Shown here piece after piece: positions 41,239 through 49,058 of a stretch of DNA of 49,058 bases; position 1 is the stretch's first letter, and each line of letters starts with the position of its first letter. The notes under the pieces are model-generated. The model did no database searches. It saw nothing but the letters and a program-made list of their open reading frames with translations, and was not told the DNA's origin. This DNA is from Desulfatibacillum aliphaticivorans DSM 15576 (GTDB lineage Bacteria > Desulfobacterota > Desulfobacteria > Desulfobacterales > Desulfatibacillaceae). The translations under genes were made by a program, and so were the position numbers. The stretch is from the NCBI RefSeq assembly GCF_000429905.1, contig NZ_AUCT01000038.1:1-49058 (forward strand), given 5' to 3'.

Positions 41239-42228
41239 ATGGATCTTTTGGAAGTAACAAGGCTTTATGAAGCGCATTGCCGCCTTGAGCGCAACCTTTC
41301 CCAACATTCTTTAAGGGCATATTCATGCGATCTTAAAAAATTTACATCTTATTTGCTGCAAAACGGGATAGTCATAATCCCTGACCAAAGAATCAATAGC
41401 CACTTAATAATCAAATATCTGGGCTACCTACAGTCTGAAAAAAATCTGAAGCGCAGCTCCATCAAACGAAACATCGCCTGCCTTAAACTATTTTTCAAAT
41501 GGATGAAACGGTCCAATATCATTGAAGAAACTCCGTTTAATGACCTGGATATAAAAATCAAGCTCCCTAAACGCCTGCCCCGAAGCCTTAACGCCCAGGA
41601 GATGAGCCTTCTCTTGAACGGGTCGGCCGATACGGTAAACCTGTGCGCAAACGAGGCCTATTCCTTTCCGCCTTTGCAGGACGCGGTCTCCCTAAAAAGC
41701 ATCAACAGGCTGACGGCCCTGTTGGCCCTGGAGTTGTTGTTCGCCACCGGAGTCAGGGTGTCGGAGCTGGCGGCTATACGGATTAAGGACATCCGCCTGG
41801 GCGACAACACCATCTATATTTACGGCAAAGGGGATCAGGAACGGCGGGTCTTTATCTCGGACGAGAATGTCATGAGCCTGCTTCTGCATTACATGGACGC
41901 AAGAAACTACCTGGAGGTGCAGCACGACTATCTGCTGTTCAATTCTCGAAGACGCCCGGCTTCGGCGCAGTTCATCCGCAAGCTGGTTGTAAAGTCCGGC
42001 AAAACAGGCGGGCTGAGCCGCCGGGTTACGCCCCATATGCTGCGCCACTCCTGCGCCACCCATTTGCTGGAAGCCGGAATCGACATTCGGTACGTTCAGA
42101 GGCTTCTCGGCCACCAAAACATTTCAACCACCCAGATTTACACCAAAGTCAGCGACACCCGCCTAAAGGAATTCATCTCCCAAGCAAATATCAGAAATAA
42201 GGTTTGGAGTAAAAAAAGCGATAACTAG
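41239..42228 (+). CDS. Tyrosine recombinase (XerC/D-like integrase)
   Basis: 329 residues. The N-terminal SAM-like core-binding domain covers 1-105 (LERNLSQHSLRAYSCDLKKF). The catalytic domain has all six residues: R173 (TGVRVSELAAI), K197 (YGKGDQERRV), H266 and R269 (TPHMLRHSCATHLLEAG), H292 (LLGHQNISTTQIY) and Y301. It cuts and rejoins DNA at attachment or dif-like sites. The ATG at 41239 has GGAG six bases upstream; an ATG at 41224 is the alternative. A 9-bp gap separates it from the next gene. It is probably the recombinase of the island, not the housekeeping Xer, because of the AT-rich cargo beside it. Confidence 0.87.
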   Translation: MDLLEVTRLYEAHCRLERNLSQHSLRAYSCDLKKFTSYLLQNGIVIIPDQRINSHLIIKYLGYLQSEKNLKRSSIKRNIACLKLFFKWMKRSNIIEETPFNDLDIKIKLPKRLPRSLNAQEMSLLLNGSADTVNLCANEAYSFPPLQDAVSLKSINRLTALLALELLFATGVRVSELAAIRIKDIRLGDNTIYIYGKGDQERRVFISDENVMSLLLHYMDARNYLEVQHDYLLFNSRRRPASAQFIRKLVVKSGKTGGLSRRVTPHMLRHSCATHLLEAGIDIRYVQRLLGHQNISTTQIYTKVSDTRLKEFISQANIRNKVWSKKSDN

Positions 42229-42237
42229 GAATTATCG

Positions 42238-43365
42238 ATGTTTTCTTACTATAAGGAAGCTCTTAAAAGGTTTATTGATCTAAGTACAAATGACCCTGCA
42301 TCGGTATTGGCTAAGGAGAATGCCTTGCAAGGGCTGGCTACATTATTAAAATGCTACAAAAACAACGGCTTATCCTACAATAACCTATATATAGTCGCTC
42401 TTCCTGACTTTACCTACACACGCAATAAATTGCGCTGGAACGCGGGATTTTCCTATGGATGCATTCTTTTTCTAGATCAAACGACAGATCCTATTATCCC
42501 GTTAGAAGCAAGGCCTAACGCATGTGGGATAATATTTTCAAAAATTTCAGATTGGGAAGAAAATGAAGTAAAATTTTGCGATAAAATATTGGATGTTTTT
42601 AGTTCTTACGATGAAATTGATAAAGGCGATTTCCAAAAACGAAATCACTTTTTTGCTGTATACGCAACAGAAGATAAAAAAAATTTCTATGCATTACTCC
42701 ATGGTTCCTTTTCAAAGGTAAAACGCGATACAGATCAGAGACCGGGCCTGTACGTGGACAGAAGCATGTACTGGCAAAATAATTCTCATAAAATTAGTCT
42801 TGGATCTGAAAACTATCATTATCTTATTGGCGATAAAGCTACACAGTATTATAATTTATATACTGAACATGAACAATTTTCGATCCTATATAGAGAAAAG
42901 CTATTTAATGACCTGTTTGGAGAACATCAAGTGCTCTCTAACTCAACTCATGAAGGGTTTCACGATATATCCACTCTATTATTAGGGGCCTATGCTTCTG
43001 AAAAAATGTTCGAAACACCACTAATGCTTTCTCCTGATTCATTGTTGCCTTTAATTTCGATAAGCAAAACGATTGAAGAACTGACCTCGGGAAAGGTGAA
43101 GAAATGCCTATACTGCACACCTCATGGTGGTGGATACCAACTTGAGGGCGTTTCTGATGCAGCAATTGCATACAGAGATGAAGGCAAGTATCATTCGCCC
43201 TATTTTTCATTGAATTTTAAAGGGCTTAGCTACAACCTATACGCAAAAAACATTGCAGACCTGCCTTTCAAGTACAGAAAAAATACCGCATCTGTATGGT
43301 GCTCGGACTTTGGTGCAGGAAGAATCCAAAAAAATCTTGTACCGATTTTTTCGACTAAAATATGA
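42238..43365 (+). CDS. Unknown 375-residue protein of the integrase island
   Basis: The protein is soluble in appearance and has no signal peptide or membrane helix. Notable stretches are LSNSTHEGFHDISTLLLGAY, KKCLYCTPHGGGYQLEGVSD, SPYFSLNFKGLSYNLYAKNI and VWCSDFGAGRIQKNLVPIF. The histidines and the HGGG turn could belong to a catalytic or metal site, but I recognise no family. Base content is clearly more AT-rich than the integrase before it. It starts 9 bp after the integrase stop with a weak AGGA site, so both are likely on one transcript. Its stop directly abuts the stop of the converging STAND gene, with no space for a terminator. A defence or mobility role is a guess from context. Confidence 0.6.
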   Translation: MFSYYKEALKRFIDLSTNDPASVLAKENALQGLATLLKCYKNNGLSYNNLYIVALPDFTYTRNKLRWNAGFSYGCILFLDQTTDPIIPLEARPNACGIIFSKISDWEENEVKFCDKILDVFSSYDEIDKGDFQKRNHFFAVYATEDKKNFYALLHGSFSKVKRDTDQRPGLYVDRSMYWQNNSHKISLGSENYHYLIGDKATQYYNLYTEHEQFSILYREKLFNDLFGEHQVLSNSTHEGFHDISTLLLGAYASEKMFETPLMLSPDSLLPLISISKTIEELTSGKVKKCLYCTPHGGGYQLEGVSDAAIAYRDEGKYHSPYFSLNFKGLSYNLYAKNIADLPFKYRKNTASVWCSDFGAGRIQKNLVPIFSTKI

Positions 43366-44163
43366 TTAAACCTGGAAAACTGTGGAGAGGGAGTCTCGTA
43401 AGATAGGAGTTATTGGTTCAACTCCAGCAAGGAAGTTATCTATTTGCTCGCGTAGCGTCATGGGGAGTTTGAGTAGAAGTTCGCTAACAAGATCACGCAT
43501 CTCTTGGGACTCTAAGCCTCTTAAAAGGACAGCCTCTTTTTTCAAACAATTAAAGGAAAAACTCGATGAAATAGATTGTAATTCCAAAAGAATTTGTCTA
43601 TATCTTATCGTTAATCCCATCTCTTTAGATAATGGAATCAAAGAATGAAGAATTTTTTTTGCAACATCCATTTCGCCCATTTTGTTTAAAATTCCGGCTA
43701 ACACGATTCCCGAGGAAACTACCTCTTTTTTTAAAGCCATATCTACAGCAATTTTATAGGCCATATCTGCGTTCTTGAATGCTTGTTCTAAATTATGCTT
43801 TGCCTCGATTTTAGCCTTTAATTTGTATGAAAAAATCAACCCTCTGGTATGGTTCAAAGACTCCTTAATTTTTATACTTTCCTCATTATACTCATTTGCC
43901 ATTGAGTAATTACTCATCTTAAAATAACATTTGGCAATTCTATATAAAATAAAAGCTCTTCTTTTTTTTGTTAGTATACCCTTCATGCCCGCAAGAAAAA
44001 GGAATGTGTCTAACGCCGACTGATTAAAGCCGATAGTTTCCTCTATCATCGCTATTCGATGAGTTGCTTTGACCAATAGCGCCTTGCTCATTGAAAATGA
44101 TAAATGGTAAGCAGCAAGTTGGATAATTAGCGCCTTCTTCAAGTCTCCACAAATGTAACTCGT
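43366..44163 (-). pseudogene. C-terminal part of the nuclease-STAND-TPR protein, cut off by IS21
   Basis: 265 codons plus stop, the 3' part of the gene whose 5' part is 46430-48367. The frame reads TSYICGDLKKALIIQLAAYH then LSFSMSKALL and continues as TPR-like helical repeats (FILYRIAKCYFKMSNYSMAN and later ALKKEVVSSGIVLAGILNKM). Taken alone it could start at a TTG at 44142, but that is an artefact of the insertion. The target duplication CCTCC (44164-44168) lies directly next to it. The TPR part is usually the sensing part in STAND proteins. It has no start or promoter of its own. Confidence 0.85.
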
Positions 44164-44168
44164 CCTCC
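44164..44168. repeat. IS21 target-site duplication, left copy
   Basis: CCTCC at 44164-44168 matches CCTCC at 46430-46434 on the other side of the element. Five base pairs is in the range produced by IS21-family elements. The exact match shows a single, probably recent insertion. Confidence 0.85.
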
Positions 44169-44222
44169 TGTCAACGGTCGTTTAAAAATGGGCCATTTTC
44201 GGTCGTGAGAATTGGGCCACCT

Positions 44223-44996
44223 TTACTCCTTCTCCGACCTTGGGGCCACCTCCTTTCCGATCCTCCCTTTCAGCCTGAAGCTGTTCCCTTTGATGTTGAT
44301 CACCGCGCTGTGATGCAGCAGGCGATCCAAAATCGCCGTGACAATGACCGGATCATGAAAAAGCTCCGTCCAATCAGAAAAAGCCTTGTTGGATGTGACG
44401 ACCGTGCTCGCCTTTTCGTACCGGTTGGCCACAAACCGAAAAAACAGATTGCATTCCTCCCTGTCAATGGGCGTGTATCCCACCTCATCCACAATCACCA
44501 ACGCGGATTTGTAATAACTCCGACCCTTTCCAGGACGCCCCGCCTCATGATCCTTCCTCAGCTTACCGATCAGATCCTCCATGGTGGTGAAGTAAATGCT
44601 CAACCCCGACTGGCACGCCTTGATGGCCAAAGCCACAGCCAGGTGCGTCTTGCCCACGCCCGGAGGCCCCAGAAAGATCACGTTGCCGTTCTGCCTCACA
44701 AAGGTCAGATCAAACAGGGACATGACTTTTTGTCGGTCCAGTTGGGGCTGGAAGGTAAAATCAAACTCCTCGATCCCCTTGATGAACGGCAGCCCCGAGA
44801 TTTTCAGGGCGGTCTCCACCCTCCGTTGCTCCTTTTGGGCCACCTCTTCCTCCAAAAGATCGTCCAAAAAAGAAAGATAGCTTTTGCTCTGGGCCTGGGC
44901 GGTTTCGGTCGCCCCATCCAGGATTTCCCGGATGCGGGGAAGGCGCAGCCGGGCCAGATTGGATTCGATCCGGTCCAAAACCAGGGAATCGCTCAT
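44223..44996 (-). CDS. istB: IstB, IS21-family transposition helper ATPase
   Basis: 257 residues of the DnaA/IstB AAA+ type. The N-terminus is DSLVLDRIESNLARLRLPRI. Walker A is FLGPPGVGKTHLAVALAIKA, Walker B is ALVIVDEVGYTPIDREECNL, sensor-1 is TVVTSNKAFSDWTELF and the arginine segment is AILDRLLHHSAVINIKGNSF. It forms filaments on DNA and brings the IstA transposase to its target. It overlaps istA by 4 bp. The frame is intact. Confidence 0.95.
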   Translation of the reverse strand: MSDSLVLDRIESNLARLRLPRIREILDGATETAQAQSKSYLSFLDDLLEEEVAQKEQRRVETALKISGLPFIKGIEEFDFTFQPQLDRQKVMSLFDLTFVRQNGNVIFLGPPGVGKTHLAVALAIKACQSGLSIYFTTMEDLIGKLRKDHEAGRPGKGRSYYKSALVIVDEVGYTPIDREECNLFFRFVANRYEKASTVVTSNKAFSDWTELFHDPVIVTAILDRLLHHSAVINIKGNSFRLKGRIGKEVAPRSEKE

Positions 44997-46321
44997 GGCT
45001 GCGCCTCCCTGGCCGCCTGGTCATAAACCGACGCCGGGCGAACCTGGACGTCCAGGTCGTATTTGGCCTTGCAGGGGCTGATGGTATGCTTGGCCCTGCC
45101 TTTTCCTGTCCTGGCATGGCCATATTTGCGCCGGTTCATCTCCCGATCCTTTTTAAGGGCCTCATAAAACCGGGGATTCTGCACCAGATTGCCCTTGTCT
45201 CCGGGGATCTCGTATTGCACCACCTGACGGTCGTCGGCAAAGACCCTCATGCCCTGGTCCTTGACCCGCAAAAGCACCTGTTTGCCCACCAAAGTGTGGG
45301 GAAGCACATAGCTGTTGCGTTCAAAACGGACCGTGCAATCCTTGGTGACTTTCCGGTAAATCCGGTAGGATGTGTCAAATTCCCGGCGCGGCAAAGGCGC
45401 CAGAAAAGGGCGCTCCCGCTCAAAGCGTTGGGACACCACTTCATGGGTGGTGCCGTGAACCCGCTGGTCCTTCAGGGCCAGCCAGGCCAAAAGATCCCGG
45501 TTGGCGGACTCCCGGCACACGAATCCATAACCCCGCCAAAAGCCTTCCCGGATAAAGGAATAGGGGCGCTCCACCTTGCCCTTGACCCAGGCGGCGTAGG
45601 CGGGCGCCACCCTGGGCGTGAACCCGTAATGCAGGGCAAAGCCCATGAGGCTGTCATTGAACCGGTCTTTGCCCAGGATTTTTCCGATATAGACGTTCTT
45701 CATGCGGTCGTACAGGATCTCCCGGGGAAGCCCGCCAAAATGGCGGAAGGCCCGGATATGGCAATCCAGGAAGGTGGGCAGGTCGCAGCGTTCCACGATC
45801 TCGGCGTACATGCGCCGGGAATATCCCAGGATCATGGCGAACACGAAGAATTTGTCGATGCCGCCGTCCGGCCGTTCCACCTGGAACTCACCGAAGTCCA
45901 CCTGGGCCTGGTATCCGGGTTCGGTTTCAAAGCGCATGAAGGCCACCTTGTGGTGTTCCGCCTTCATCACCCCAACTTTGCGTTTAACGATTTCGTAACT
46001 TCCGGCAAATCCCATGGCGGCAAGGCGGTCGTAAATCCAGGTGGCCTTGTACTTTGGATCTTCTTCCAGGAAGGCTTTGATATGGCCGTGGAATGGATCC
46101 ACCTTGCTGGATCGCTCCCGCTTTTTGGGCGGTTCAAAGGCCAGTTGGGGGTTGTCGATGTATTTTTTCACGGTGGTGCGGCTGATTCCCAGCTTTTCGG
46201 CGATGGCGTGCTGGGAAAGCCCTTGCCGATGCATGGCGTTAATGTCCAAAACGGTCTCCTTTTTTTCAATTGAACCCACTCCGTTGTTTTGAGGGTAAAA
46301 GGACAAATATACCCTTTTCAC
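44993..46321 (-). CDS. istA: IstA, IS21-family DDE transposase
   Basis: 442 residues. The N-terminal helix-turn-helix is QHAIAEKLGISRTTVKKYID. The integrase core has the acidic residues in QAQVDFGEFQVERPDGG (D), EILYDRMKNVYIGK (D) and WVKGKVERPYSFIREGFW (E). The C-terminus is a Mu-type beta domain (YVLPHTLVGKQVLLRVKDQ). It cuts and joins the ends of the element. The start is a GTG at 46321 just inside the inverted repeat. A later ATG at 46234 (MHRQGLSQH) is possible. Confidence 0.95.
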   Translation of the reverse strand: MKRVYLSFYPQNNGVGSIEKKETVLDINAMHRQGLSQHAIAEKLGISRTTVKKYIDNPQLAFEPPKKRERSSKVDPFHGHIKAFLEEDPKYKATWIYDRLAAMGFAGSYEIVKRKVGVMKAEHHKVAFMRFETEPGYQAQVDFGEFQVERPDGGIDKFFVFAMILGYSRRMYAEIVERCDLPTFLDCHIRAFRHFGGLPREILYDRMKNVYIGKILGKDRFNDSLMGFALHYGFTPRVAPAYAAWVKGKVERPYSFIREGFWRGYGFVCRESANRDLLAWLALKDQRVHGTTHEVVSQRFERERPFLAPLPRREFDTSYRIYRKVTKDCTVRFERNSYVLPHTLVGKQVLLRVKDQGMRVFADDRQVVQYEIPGDKGNLVQNPRFYEALKKDREMNRRKYGHARTGKGRAKHTISPCKAKYDLDVQVRPASVYDQAAREAQP

Positions 46322-46429
46322 AAGGCATGGGAAATGGAGGATCTGCCCTCACGGCTATCCTCCAACTCCCTGCCAGGTGGCCCAATTCTACACGACCATT
46401 TTTGGCTCAATTTAATACGACCATTAACA

Positions 46430-48367
46430 CCTCCCCAGTAAGAAAAGAAATTGTATCCCCTCTTCACTACTAATAGGAACTTGTTTTTCTATCACCTTCA
46501 TTGATTCTTCAACCACGGATTCAAATTGATTATTAAAGTAAAGGATCCGAGTCTTTGTATATTGCCATTTACAATAATCATTATTTTTAGTATCTATACT
46601 TGAGTCGACGATCTCTACCAACTGCCGAGCTTGCTTAAGTTCGCCAACTCTTTCCAACAAAGATATCTTCTTTATTGATAAATTAATAAAATCACAATCT
46701 TCAACAAGTAAGTTGTTTATTACGACAATTAGTTCTAAGTCCAACCCTCCATCCATCAGCCTCTCGAAATAATCATCTAAAACAAATAAGGCATTATTGT
46801 ACTCAAAAGAATTTATATATGCATTGATGATATCAATAGCTATTGCAATGTTGCACTTCGTCTCATTTTGAAGGATTCTTAACGATGTCTCTCCTATAGA
46901 TTCCCCTTGAAAGGTATTTTTAGCAAATAATTTAATGCTATCATGAAGAAAGCATTTTGAGCCGGCAATATTTACTATCATTTTTTCGCATAAACTTTCT
47001 AGAGGTGATAAAGATTTTTGTTTTTTAAAGGACTTTACACTGACAGGTAGCCGACAAAGAGCTAATGCTTTCACAACACCTATCTCGTCTGCTTTTAGAT
47101 GACTCAAATACTTTTGGAAAACCAATTCGGGCACAGGTAGAGCGTCTATATTTTCAGTACCTTCAGATAGTCTATCTGCGAACGCTGCATATAATGGAAG
47201 TCCGCCGTAGTATTTGCCCAATATAGATAATGAGGAAGGAGTGGGGTATGTTCCAGTTTGTTGGTAAATCAACTCTTTTAAATGCTTTGTAGATAAGCCG
47301 TTAATATGAATATATCTTATTTTGTTGCGAAGTAAAAGACTGTATGAAAAGATGTTGTACCAACCAATCAAATAAAATTGGCATGTACATTTGTTGATCA
47401 AACGCATTAACAAGGTTATAAGCACATCATTTTCATGTCTACACTTATGAACATCATCAATAAAAATTATGGGATGATATCGGGCTGTCAGTTCTATTAA
47501 TAAATGGATAAGAGTGTTTGTTAAACCAAAGCCATAACTGTTAAAGTAATTATGTAGTTCTCCATCATCACAATTAATTTTAAAGAAATCACCCAGAGAA
47601 CTCAGAAAGGCCTTGCTCTGATTGTCGGAATCGTGTTCTCCAATTATTGAATGCCAGTATACAGCTCGGCCTGACTTAAAAAAGTGTTGGGCAACATTTT
47701 TTGCTATTTGAGATTTACCCACCCCGGAGATGCCATGTATATAATAGGAAGAGCATTTGACATCTTTAAGGAGTTTGATTTCATCCTCCCTGTCGACAAG
47801 GGAATGATCTGAGAGGGATATTGTTGACTCATACTCTAAAGCCGTTTTTTCAATAGAATATAGTCTTTGCTTTATTGATTTTTCAAAATGACTTAACAAT
47901 CGAGGCAATATCTGCTCGCGAATTGAAGATCTTTCATGAAAAATTAAGCTTTGATAGGATCTGATGTTAGCTTGATCCTCATAGTCAATATTGATATTGT
48001 AGTTATCTGTAAACTTGTGAAGATAATCTTTAGTATCTGGAGTTAAGTACGGAGTAACCCAGAAGTATAATAAGTCCGGTCTATGAACTTTAGCCCAATT
48101 CACCGAATTAGAAATCGCCGCAATATTTACTGGTTTAGAATAAAACTTGCATTCAACAGTAACAGAAAATATTTCATTATTATAACGATATAGTAAAGAG
48201 ATGTCCCTGCCCCTGTCACGCCCCCCCTGCTTCCAATCTATTTTCAATGGGTTTGTACAGGATAGGATATTAAAAACTAATTCTTCAAACTGATCAGGAC
48301 CGTTTAATTGCATTACCATGATGCAGGACTGTTTCTGTTCATTAAATTGTCGATATCGATAATTCAT
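46430..48367 (-). pseudogene. N-terminal part of a nuclease-STAND-TPR (Avs-like) protein, cut by IS21
   Basis: 646 codons before the insertion point. Residues 20-130 form a PD-(D/E)XK nuclease of Mrr/restriction type: E29 in QFEELVFNIL, D55 in GGRDRGRDISL and E72-x-K74 in VECKFYSKP. A STAND-type ATPase follows, with Walker A GISGVGKS at 212-219 and Walker B IIFIDD at 300-305, then a winged-helix and helical part and the start of TPR repeats. After the insertion only CYS-stop (GRC) is added. With 43366-44163 the original protein has 911 residues. The layout matches antiviral STAND (Avs) proteins, which sense phage proteins and cut DNA. AT-rich; the start at 48367 has no strong ribosome site (Met17 or Met19 are alternatives). 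Whether the truncated protein is stable is unknown. Confidence 0.85.
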
Positions 48368-48857
48368 AGTTATCAGTTTTTGGGGAAAAGATACGCTTTA
48401 ATTCACATAAAATTTCATAGCAGTCAACCCCATTTTGGGCATTTGGGCGATATTTTAGAATGCATATGAAGCAGGGAGTTGGAGCGCACGGGGTGATATT
48501 TAATTTCAATGGTCTGCCCCAAAAGGCTGTAGGATAGTATTATGGCTGTCAGCGGTTGGAGATTGCGGCGGCGTCCACTCTGTATGACTGATTACAGGTG
48601 AAAGCGCCGAAATACGTTTGACTCCAACGAGCTTTCCATTGAAACGTTGAATAAACTACTGTGTAAGTGCTAAGCTGATTTTCGGTTGCAAAGCATAGGA
48701 AACAGACCACCGAACTTTGACACCAATCTTGCCTTAAACAAGAAATCCAGATTGAAATCATTGAAGATAATATCTGTTTCGGGAAGGTTAATGTAGTACG
48801 TAAACTATTGTATTTATACTTGACTTAATGAATAATATATTATAGTGTTTACGCACT
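48368..48857. other. Intergenic region of 490 bp
   Basis: It lies upstream of the STAND gene (minus) and the next transposase (plus), so it should carry promoters for both. The small frame at 48549-48761 has no recognisable product. Near the right end AGTACGTAAAC and GTGTTTACGCACT are imperfect inverted repeats; with TTGACT (48820-48825) and TATAGT they may mark the left end and promoter of the insertion sequence that starts there. Confidence 0.5.
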
Positions 48858-49058
48858 ATGTATATCCGAATCGTCAAAAGTAAACAGCGGGGCAAGGTCT
48901 ATCAGTCGGTCCAGATCGCGGAAAGCGTCAGGGAACCCGGCGTCAAAAATCCACGCACCAAAATTATCGCCCATTTGGGCCAGGTGGACAAGCTCAAGGA
49001 AAAGGACGTGGATAATATCATCAACGGGCTGTGCAAAGCCATTGGCAGGCCCGCCCGG
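48858..49058 (+). CDS. Transposase N-terminus, IS1634/IS4 type, cut by window edge
   Basis: 67 codons from ATG 48858 to the window edge without a stop. MYIRIVKSKQRGKVYQSVQI then AESVREPGVKNPRTKIIAHL is the typical start of IS1634-type (IS4 superfamily) transposases, where a short N-terminal domain precedes the DDE core. No strong ribosome site is seen. The rest lies outside the window, so completeness is unknown. Confidence 0.72.
   Translation, partial: MYIRIVKSKQRGKVYQSVQIAESVREPGVKNPRTKIIAHLGQVDKLKEKDVDNIINGLCKAIGRPAR

Larger units (their letters stand above)
44169..46429 (-). mobile_element. Intact IS21-family insertion sequence, 2261 bp
   Basis: The ends are imperfect inverted repeats of 53-54 bp (44169-44221 and 46376-46429) starting TGTCAACGGTCGTTTAAA on one side and TGTTAATGGTCGTATTAA on the other, and both end at GAATTGGGCCACC. 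Each end holds two GGTCGT words, the multiple transposase sites typical of IS21. The element carries istA and istB on the minus strand, overlapping in ATGA. Both frames are whole. It is flanked by CCTCC duplications and interrupts the STAND gene. Confidence 0.95.

Noticed and set aside
43366..44142. An independent 258-residue TPR gene
   Set aside because: Its only start is a TTG without a ribosome site, and the frame joins exactly to the STAND gene once IS21 and one target copy are removed.
48549..48761. 70-codon minus-strand frame in the last intergenic region
   Set aside because: No ribosome site and no recognisable sequence; probably chance.

Overview
The window looks like part of a chromosome of a strictly anaerobic, sulfate-reducing Desulfobacterota-type bacterium, possibly Desulfatibacillum or a close relative. 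This is an inference from gene content: an Rnf membrane complex beside a tetraheme cytochrome c3-like protein, the NfnAB electron-bifurcating pair, a selenocysteine-containing formate dehydrogenase with selA, acyl-CoA dehydrogenases and many small ferredoxin proteins. The core genes are moderately GC-rich. Several insertions are visibly AT-rich. No tRNA, rRNA or CRISPR array was found.

Layout. 1-192 is a cut-off transposase. 370-3424 (+) is a TetR regulator with promoter and palindromic operator candidate, followed by a ferredoxin-type protein and a GMC-like FAD oxidoreductase. 3598-4947 (+) is a lone AAA+ ATPase. From 17972 down to 5115 nearly everything lies on the minus strand: selA, a TPR protein, gmhA with a neighbour gene, a Cys-rich protein, an IscU/NifU-type scaffold, cytochrome c3, rnfCDGEA (no rnfB), nfnAB and a LOG-like protein. 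18109-19257 (+) is an acyl-CoA dehydrogenase. 19331-22830 is an accessory patch: an AT-rich class III nucleotidyl cyclase, palindromic repeats, a zeta-toxin-like kinase pair, a RelB/ParE pair and a truncated duplicate.

23072-25834 (-) is formate dehydrogenase, read through an in-frame TGA (Sec376) with a SECIS-like hairpin. 26266-27868 (+) is an ECF sigma factor, a small membrane protein and a signal peptidase I. 28195-29935 (-) is a radical SAM protein and a GNAT acetyltransferase. 30078-30973 holds an acyl-CoA dehydrogenase remnant and a cluster of palindromic repeats. From 40333 down to 31021 (-) lie an SH3/anchor protein, nadB, two tandem giant membrane proteins with spermidine-synthase-like domains, and a PfkB kinase.

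41239-48367 is an integrase-associated, AT-rich island. It has a tyrosine recombinase, an unknown 375-residue protein and, converging on it, a gene for a PD-(D/E)XK nuclease-STAND ATPase-TPR protein that resembles antiviral Avs proteins. That gene is cut in two by an intact IS21-family element. Removing the element and one copy of its 5-bp target duplication restores a single 911-codon reading frame. 48858 to the end is another cut-off transposase.

How the genes fit together. Rnf, Nfn, cytochrome c3, formate dehydrogenase and acyl-CoA dehydrogenase form an energy-conservation set that would move electrons between ferredoxin, NAD(P)H, formate and periplasmic cytochrome. SelA supplies the selenocysteine the formate dehydrogenase needs. 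The accessory patches carry toxin-antitoxin, signalling and defence-type genes, insertion sequences and MITE/REP-like repeats.
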